Origin: Leptolyngbyaceae cyanobacterium CRU_2_3
GTDB lineage: Bacteria > Cyanobacteriota > Cyanobacteriia > Elainellales > Elainellaceae
Length of the DNA stretch: 33,354 nucleotides
Reading direction: 5' to 3'
NCBI GenBank assembly: GCA_012034795.1
Contig: JAAUOQ010000003.1
Coordinates: forward strand, 1-33,354
This document shows, in pieces, positions 27,275 to 33,354 of this stretch. A program made the position numbers and the translations under genes. The notes beneath the pieces are model-generated. The model worked only from the letters and a program-made list of their open reading frames with translations, searched no databases and was not told the DNA's origin. How positions within the stretch are numbered: position 1 is the stretch's first letter; every line of letters begins with the position of its first letter.

Positions 27275-28492
27275 TTAGGGTTTAGGGACATTCACAGGAT
27301 CGCGATCGGTTCGTACCCATTTCGTCTGAGGGCGAACCCAGAATGCGAAGTAGAGGGGAATTTTCCACAGCACATAGAAAGGAATGGACAGCAGTGTCTG
27401 AACGGGTAAGTCGGTGCGACCAAATTTTGCCCAAGCTGCCAAAATTGCTGCTAACAGCAATCCACCTTCGATCGCCAATATTTGCATAGGCAGCCAAGCT
27501 ATTCCTAACATACCCCCTAGCAAAGCTGCACTGAATACAGCTAGCCACAGCATGACCAAAAGAGAGAGCGGCGGAACAGCCAAATCCAGGGCGATCGCCA
27601 ATAAATCTAGTCTTTGCTGCTGGGTGGCTTGTTTCAGTAAGCGAGGAACTTGAGTTCTGAGTGTTTGCAAATGCCCATGTTCCCAGCGAGTTCGCTGGCT
27701 CTTAGCTGCTTTGTCTTGCTGAGGTAGCAGCCCTGTAACTCTAGCATCCCCACAAAACAGGGGCGGCTGTCCAGCGATCGCTAAATCCAGCCCAAGCTGC
27801 ATATCTTCGACAATATTGCCGCTGGCCAGCTTCATATCTCGCAGAACATGCCAGGGAAATGCCATGCCTGTTCCCGTCAGCAAACAGGGGAAACCCAAAC
27901 GAGCCAGTCCACTAGGGCGTACCCAATTCTTGACTAGGAAGGCCAGGGCTGAAACGGCATCTTTGGGTTGTGGCTGGGCTGGGCGCTCCATTAAATAAAG
28001 GGCTTGGACAGGACGGTGAGTGGCGATCGCCTGCTCGGCAATCTTAGCCAGGCTACCGGGCTGCACGACGCAATCGGCGTCTACGATGATGACGATCTCC
28101 GGTGGATCAGTGGACAAATAAGTCATGCCGTAGTCGAGAGCATAGCCTTTGCCTCGATGGTGGGCATCTTGTCGTTCAATTACGGTGGCTCCAGCCAAGC
28201 GGGCGATCTCTGCGGTTTCATCGGTACAGTTGTCCGCAATCACCACAAGGCGATCGCCCTCGGTTAACTGCGCCATTAGCCCTTCTAAAATCGGTCGAAT
28301 GCTGATGGCTTCGTTGTGAGCCGGAACCAAAATCGCAGTTTTGGGACGCAAAAGACTGCCCTTGGCGAGCGGACGACTGGGTAACAGGGCAGTCATGCAC
28401 TCGATAAATAGCACAGCGATCGGTATCAGCAAGAGTAAGGCGATCGCGCTCATGACAATATTGATCAAGAAGATCCCCAGATTGGCTGGCAA
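27275..28492 (-). CDS. Membrane glycosyltransferase family 2
   Basis: This 405-residue processive-type GT2 protein has an N-terminal membrane helix (LGIFLINIVMSAIALLLLIP). The GT-A domain shows KTAILVPAHNEAISIRPILE, the Asp pair region IVIIVDADCVVQPGSL, NIVEDMQLGLDLA (a G-ED type motif) and QRTRWEHG (Q-x-x-R-W). Two or more C-terminal membrane segments follow (LSLLVMLWLAVFSAALLGGM, LPMQILAIEGGLLLAAILAA). Such enzymes join sugars at the plasma membrane in polysaccharide synthesis. It is upstream of rfbCDAB on the same strand, suggesting it belongs to the surface-glycan locus. Its donor and acceptor are unknown. Confidence 0.9.
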   Translation of the reverse strand: MPANLGIFLINIVMSAIALLLLIPIAVLFIECMTALLPSRPLAKGSLLRPKTAILVPAHNEAISIRPILEGLMAQLTEGDRLVVIADNCTDETAEIARLAGATVIERQDAHHRGKGYALDYGMTYLSTDPPEIVIIVDADCVVQPGSLAKIAEQAIATHRPVQALYLMERPAQPQPKDAVSALAFLVKNWVRPSGLARLGFPCLLTGTGMAFPWHVLRDMKLASGNIVEDMQLGLDLAIAGQPPLFCGDARVTGLLPQQDKAAKSQRTRWEHGHLQTLRTQVPRLLKQATQQQRLDLLAIALDLAVPPLSLLVMLWLAVFSAALLGGMLGIAWLPMQILAIEGGLLLAAILAAWAKFGRTDLPVQTLLSIPFYVLWKIPLYFAFWVRPQTKWVRTDRDPVNVPKP

Positions 28493-28652
28493 AATCTAGC
28501 TCCTCATGCAATGGGGGCAACGATATGGGCAATGGGTAGAACCTCTGAGGGAGAGTTGCCTCCTAAGAGATGTAACTTGATTGTCCTGTCAGATCTTTAG
28601 AATCGGCTAGACGGGTAATAGCGGATCTAATGAATCTTCATAAAAAAACTTT

Positions 28653-28669
28653 ATAATACCAATTTGAAT
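28653..28669. repeat. 17-bp repeat, copy 2
   Basis: Identical to the copy at 21199-21215. It lies 5 bp before the 26-bp inverted repeat. Confidence 0.9.
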
Positions 28670-28674
28670 CGGCT

Positions 28675-28735
28675 ATCGGGCAGATACTTTTTGAGAGTTG
28701 ATCTCCGGGCAACTCTCAAAAAGTATCTGCCCGAT
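28675..28735. repeat. Perfect 26-bp inverted repeat with 9-base loop
   Basis: Arms 28675-28700 and 28710-28735 are exact reverse complements. The loop is ATCTCCGGG. The arms start ATCGGGCAGATAC and end AGAGTTG. There is no coding frame and no obvious target duplication. It would form a very stable hairpin in RNA or DNA. Confidence 0.95.
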
Positions 28736-28807
28736 TTGGGTTTTAAATCTATGAAAATAGGACGGATACATTACAAATTCACAGAAGAGTAAATTTTAAA
28801 AATAAAA

Positions 28808-28831
28808 GACCCGGCAGCCCCCTGCCAGGTC
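28808..28831 (-). terminator. Hairpin, candidate chlH terminator
   Basis: GACCCGGCAG and CTGCCAGGTC pair with one mismatch around four C bases. Read on the minus strand it is followed by CTTTTATTTTT, a U-rich tract as in intrinsic terminators. It lies about 175 bp after the chlH stop. Confidence 0.7.
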
Positions 28832-29006
28832 GAATCAATGAACGTCACTTATCTTCTAATAATGTACGTTGAATTCGCCTCTATGGACTTCACCTTTTAG
28901 AATTACCCTGATCGGGTGATAGAGCAAAAGAGGATTAAATAAGTCTGTAACCATCTCACAGAGAGACTTACAGCATTTTCACAGTCTTTTCACGATTTTT
29001 CAAAAA

Positions 29007-32000
29007 CTATTCAACTCCCTCAATCCGATCTTCCACTTCCTGATACAGTTCGCGCAGTAGATCTAAATTTTCTTCGCTGGTTTCCCAGTAACCCCGACCG
29101 TTCACCTCCAAAAGGGTGCTCACCACCTTGCGGAAAGAGTGGGGGTTGAGGTTCATCAGGCGATCGCGCATGGCTTTGTCCTGAATAAACGTTGTATTGG
29201 CATCTTCATAGATCCAGTTATCCACGGCTCCAGCGGTTGCTGACCAGCCCATCGTATTCACCAACCGCTTCGAGAGTTCCCGCACGCCTTCATAGCCGTG
29301 AGACAGCATCCCTTCATACCATTGGGATTGAGTAGCTTGGTGCGAGCATCCAGACGCACTGTTTCTGAGAGCGATCGCACCTGAGCGTTGGCAGTGGTTG
29401 TGTCAGCGATGAAAGAGGTGGGCGTGGTGCCGTCATCTCGTAGCTTAGACACCACTTTGGTGGGGTCAGAGTCAAAGTAGTGCGACACATCAGTGAGGGA
29501 AATCTCAGCCGAGTCCAGATTTTGGAAAGTCACATCCACTGTCTTCAACGCCGACTCAAAGATCTGACGCGACTGATCCATCATGCCAGGATTGTCAGCG
29601 TTAAAAGCAAAGGACTTCCGCGCCAGATACATGTCCTGAAGCTCTGCCTCTGTCTCCCAGGTGCTGTTTTCAACGGCCAGGTTAACATTGGCTGCATAGG
29701 AACCTGATGCATTGGAGAAGACACGGGTCGCTGCCTGTCGCAAATTAATGCCCATGTCTGCGGCTTGCTTGATCGCATGTTTGCGGACAAAGTTCATCTC
29801 AATTGGCTCATCCGACTCGGCTGCCATTTTGATGGCGCGATCGAGCAAATTCATTTGGTTGATGAACAAATCACGGAAGACTCCTGAACAGTTCACCACC
29901 ACATCAATACGGGGACGCCCCAACTCTTCGAGAGAGATGAGTTCTAGCTTGTTGACCCGACCCAGCGCATCGGGGACGGGGCGCACACCTACTAATAGCA
30001 TGACTTGCGCCAGCGATTCTCCGTAGGTCTTGATGTTATCCGTTCCCCACAGCACAAAGGCAACCGTCTCAGGATAGTGTCCACCATTTTCTTGGCGCTG
30101 ACGAGCCAGCAGGCGATCGACCACAATCTGAGCCGCTTGAACTGCGGCCGTGGTGGGGATCGACTGTGGATCAAGGGCGTGAATATTTTTACCCGTAGGC
30201 AGCACATCGGGATTACGAATTGGGTCGCCGCCAGGGCCGGGCAGGACATATTCACCCTCTAGTGCCTTGATCATTGCGCCTAGCTCGTTATCTGCGGTAA
30301 TTTGCTTGAGGCAGAATTCTAGATATTCAAACAACGGCTTAATGGCTTCCGCATCCACCTTGGGATAGCCTGCCTGATGCAGGGCCTCTAGCCAGGGTGC
30401 CTTTTTGCCCAGATTGAAGAAATTGAGTTTGGTGACTTTGGAGACTCGTCCATCCGCGTCAATTTGCTCCTGTACCATTGCTGTGATAGCTGTTCTCACC
30501 GCCTGGTTAATCTCAAACAAGAGTTGTACATCTTCGAGCACACCGCGATCGCTCGTTTTGTAGAGCTGATCAATATCTCGCCCCAAGCTGTTGGCAATAA
30601 TCCGCAGCAGGCTGAAGATGCCTTCTTCGGGGCGATCGAGGCTAGCGATATTCACCAGAGTGGCGATCGCCTCTTCTGCCGTAGGAGCTTTGCCAATTAC
30701 ATGCAAGCCACAGGGCAACAACCGCGATTCAATTTCCATTAGCTTGATGTAGACTTTGCCTACCAGTGCATCGCGCTCCTCTGAGGTCAGGGTTGCCCCT
30801 GCTTCTGGCAGGTCAATATCCTTGTCCAAGTTGACCAGACGGCATTTATCGGCAATGGCATTGATGATAGGCGTAGCCCGGCCAGACTCTTTCAGGGTTT
30901 GGTAGGAGGCAATTAGTTCACTCAGTTCCTTTAAGCCCTTATACAGTCCGGCGTTCTCAGCAGGGGGTGTGAGGTAGCTAATGGTTGAAGCATAGCTGCG
31001 GCGTTTGGCGATCGTCGCTTCAGATGGATTATTGGCTGCATAGTAGTAAAGGTTGGGAATCATCCCAATCAGGCTATCGGGATAGCACTCATTGGACATG
31101 CCCATTTGTTTACCTGGCATAAACTCCAGAGACCCGTGAGTGCCGAAGTGCAGGACAGCATCGGCTTGCCAAACATGCTCTAGGTAGGTGTAATAAGCTG
31201 CAAACCCGTGGTGTGGACTGGCAGAGCGAGAGAACAACAAGCGCATGGGGTCGCCTTCATAGCCAAAGGTCGGCTGAATGCCGATAAACACATTGCCAAA
31301 ATGCTTACCAAACACCAGCAAATTTTGTCCATCTGTGTTGAGATGTCCGGGAGCCTCGCCCCAAGATTCTTCCAACCGCTTGTAGTAAGGCGTCAGACGC
31401 TCATATTCTGGCACCGACATCCGGTAGGCAACGTTCAATTCGGGGCTGTTGTACTGAGCCTGAATATCGTGAATCACTTCCTGCATCAGGGCTTCCGCAG
31501 AATCTGGTACGCCCTGCACATCGTAGCCATTGTTTTTGAGAGCGTGTAGCAGTTCGTACATGGAACCAAACACATCTAAATAGGCAGCAGTGCCAACATT
31601 GCCTTTATCGGGCGGAAAGCTAAAGACCGTGATCGCCACTTTCTTGTGGATTTTAGGCTTGCGGCGCAGGTTGGCCCATTTCAGGGAACGCTGAGCGATC
31701 GCTTCAATGCGGTCTTGTAGGGCGATCGCTTTTCCCGTTGCACCATCCCGGCCGGATAGAATAATTGGCTCAATTGCCCCATCCAGTTCTGGAATGGCAA
31801 TTTGTAGGGCCACCTGGATCGGGTGCAAACCAAGATCGCTGTCTTGCCATTCTTCAGTGGTTTGGAATACCAAGGGCAACGCCACCATATAGGGGCGATT
31901 CAGCCGTTTCAAGGCATCAATAGCTTTGGGATGGTCTTGTCGGGCTGGCCCTCCCACAAGGGCAAATCCTGTAAGCGAGACAACCACATCCACGATCGTC

Positions 32001-32994
32001 TGGTCTTTATGGATTGGGTCATGGAAAAATGCTTCCACAGGTTTGGCAAAATCTAGACCCCCTGCAAACACCGGAATCACTCGTGCGCCCATGCATTCCA
32101 ACTCTTGCACCATCGCCACATAGTGAGCGTCATCCCCCGTCACGAGATGGGTACGTTGCAACACCAGACCTACTGTCGGAGCCAGCGGATCTTTCAAATC
32201 TGAGGAAATGTCTTGACGAGAAGTGTGCCAGTTGAAGTACTCTTTCAAATCCTCAAACATCTGCGGTGCTAACGGATGCCAAATCCCCATATCGGGATAA
32301 GTCACCGGATCTTGATACTTGAGGGGCGAGGTACTATCTGAGTTACCAGCTTTAATACCGACATATTTATCAGCCAGCATCAGCAAAAAGTTTTCCAGAT
32401 TCTCGGAGGACCCACCGAGCCAATATTGGAAACTCAACATAAAGTTGCGGGCATCCTGCGCCTTATCCAACGGTAGATATTTCAATACCTTGGGCAAAGT
32501 TTGTAGCAGTTTCAGCATGCCATCTTGGAAGCCCGAACCCGATTTTTCTTTTCGCTTCCGCATGAATTGGGCGATCGCACTTTTAGACTGTCCTAATTGC
32601 GCCATCGAGAAGCTGCCCATTTTATTGAGGCGCATCACCTGGGGCATTGAGGGAAAGACAACAGCGACATCCAGACGATCGCGATGCGGCTCTACCGCAG
32701 CTACAACTTTATCTGCCAGTTCTTCAATAAAAATGAGAGAGGCAATGAAATATTGGCTTCTGCTACATCTCGTTGCAGGGCTTCATAGTTTTCAGAGCTA
32801 CGCAGTTCCTCTAACAAATAACCGCTGATTTCAATGGCAAGGTTAGGACTATTGTCGTTGATTGAACGAACTGCCGCTGACAGAGCGCTTTGGTATTGCG
32901 GCTCTAACACGACATAGACCACCTTAATCAGCGATCGCCCCTGGAGGTTGTCGGGTGCAATGTGTCTGACCGTGGGCTTGACGTGAGTGAACAT
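29007..32994 (-). CDS. chlH: Magnesium chelatase subunit H (two frameshifts)
   Basis: After repair this is 1329 residues, the usual ChlH length. ChlH binds protoporphyrin IX and, with the ChlI-ChlD ATPase, inserts Mg2+ in the first committed step of chlorophyll synthesis. It has [58 protein letters not shown] and [17 protein letters not shown], all typical of the CobN/ChlH family. One base is missing at 32748-32750 (DVAEANI | [20 protein letters not shown]) and one at 29322-29323 (TKLLNP | [16 protein letters not shown]). Each repair gives the consensus. In the raw sequence the gene falls into three frames. A real break would stop chlorophyll synthesis unless a second copy exists. Confidence 0.97.
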
Positions 32995-33354
32995 GCAGTA
33001 TGGCTCCTTATGGTTAAGGCGTTGAGCAATGGACTAAATAGATGTCAGAAAATCGTTACGAAAATCCGTCGGCAAGCTGCGTCGCAGAGGTTGACAAAGC
33101 TGACCAAGTTGTAATCAAAAAAACGATTTCCAACAGATCTAGTAAGGGTCTTACATGAGTGGTTGTACCAGAAAACCCTTAACAGATGGGCAGTTGAGCA
33201 GATAACTGACACAATTTGATAAAATAAAGAGATATTTATTTACATTTTTGATAAAAAACTGAGTGTCCACTCAATTTCTTTAGAAAATTAGTTTACAAAA
33301 ATCTTAAAAAATAGCCCAAAGTTTGAGACTTTAGGCTGAGATTTTTCTAATTTT
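32995..33354. promoter_or_regulatory. Upstream region of chlH and right window edge
   Basis: The 360-bp A/T-rich stretch holds no supported gene. The chlH promoter should be here; I cannot place it. TGAGTG/CACTCA (33260-33273) forms a short hairpin. Confidence 0.4.
33313..33337 (-). terminator. Candidate terminator at the right edge
   Basis: AGCCCAAAGT (33313-33322) pairs with ACTTTAGGCT (33328-33337) with one mismatch around TTGAG. Read on the minus strand, a U-run (TATTTTTTAAG) follows at once, so it may end a gene lying to the right of the window. Confidence 0.6.

Larger units (their letters stand above)
28493..29006. other. Intergenic region of 514 bp between chlH and the GT2 gene
   Basis: No coding frame is supported here. 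It contains a 17-bp repeat (28653-28669), a perfect 26-bp inverted repeat (28675-28735) and a G/C-rich hairpin (28808-28831). The chlH terminator and the GT2 promoter should also be here. The stretch 28840-29000 shows nothing I can name. Confidence 0.5.

Noticed and set aside
1-33354. Search for defence islands, phage genes, transposases, tRNA or rRNA
   Set aside because: No product with such family features was found, and no cloverleaf-like or rRNA-like stretch was recognised by eye. RecJ and the HD protein look like housekeeping genes here.

Overview
The window comes from a cyanobacterial chromosome. It carries cytochrome b6f genes (petB, petD), the H subunit of Mg-chelatase (chlH), the D1-processing protease ctpA and a Psb32/TLP18.3-like TPM protein. 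The octamer GCGATCGC (HIP1) and its core GGCGATCG recur throughout, inside and between genes. The moderate GC content, GTG/TTG starts and several cyanobacteria-only small families suggest a filamentous Leptolyngbya/Oscillatoria-type genome, but I cannot name the species.

Layout. 1-598 is the 3' part of a sugar-type ABC transporter ATPase. 652-1425 (-) is an OmpR-type response regulator with an unusual receiver. 1800-2042 is a small conserved cyanobacterial protein. 2309-3761 (-) holds the monothiol glutaredoxin/BolA pair and a secreted TPR-like protein. 4042-6150 is a subtilisin-family protease with a C-terminal P domain. 6190-9497 (-) holds cobH, a Psb32-like protein, a DUF948-like/YtxH-like pair and a small membrane protein. 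9579-12877 (-) is an extended RecJ. 13159-13707 is a DUF4168-type exported protein. 13829-15007 (-) is a GT4 glycosyltransferase. 15148-16342 (-) is petB-petD, divergent from ctpA and an overlapping HD-domain phosphohydrolase (16553-19048). 19086-20344 (-) is a lectin-like surface protein, preceded by about 960 bp without genes. 21305-26997 (-) is a dTDP-L-rhamnose operon, rfbC-rfbD-rfbA-rfbB, followed by a lipoprotein resembling clan GH-A glycosidases. 27275-28492 (-) is a GT2 glycosyltransferase. 29007-32994 (-) is chlH.

How they fit together. Three themes share the window: photosynthetic electron transport and tetrapyrroles (petBD, ctpA, Psb32-like, chlH, cobH), cell-surface polysaccharide and secreted proteins (rfbCDAB, GT2, GT4, GH-like lipoprotein, lectin-like protein, S8 protease), and DNA or redox housekeeping (recJ, Grx4-BolA, HD hydrolase).

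The most striking property of the raw sequence is its frameshifts. Eleven genes are broken by single-base indels, about 17 in all, mostly in short homopolymers. The broken genes include chlH, recJ and the rhamnose genes. In most cases, repairing one base restores a family-length protein, so I describe the repaired genes and give the break points. Sequencing or assembly error is the likeliest cause. I found no CRISPR array, tRNA, rRNA, transposase or phage gene. I see no convincing new defence system. The items most worth a second look are the divergent S8 protease, the RecJ C-terminal extension, the GH-like lipoprotein on the rhamnose operon, and a perfect 26-bp inverted repeat upstream of the GT2 gene.
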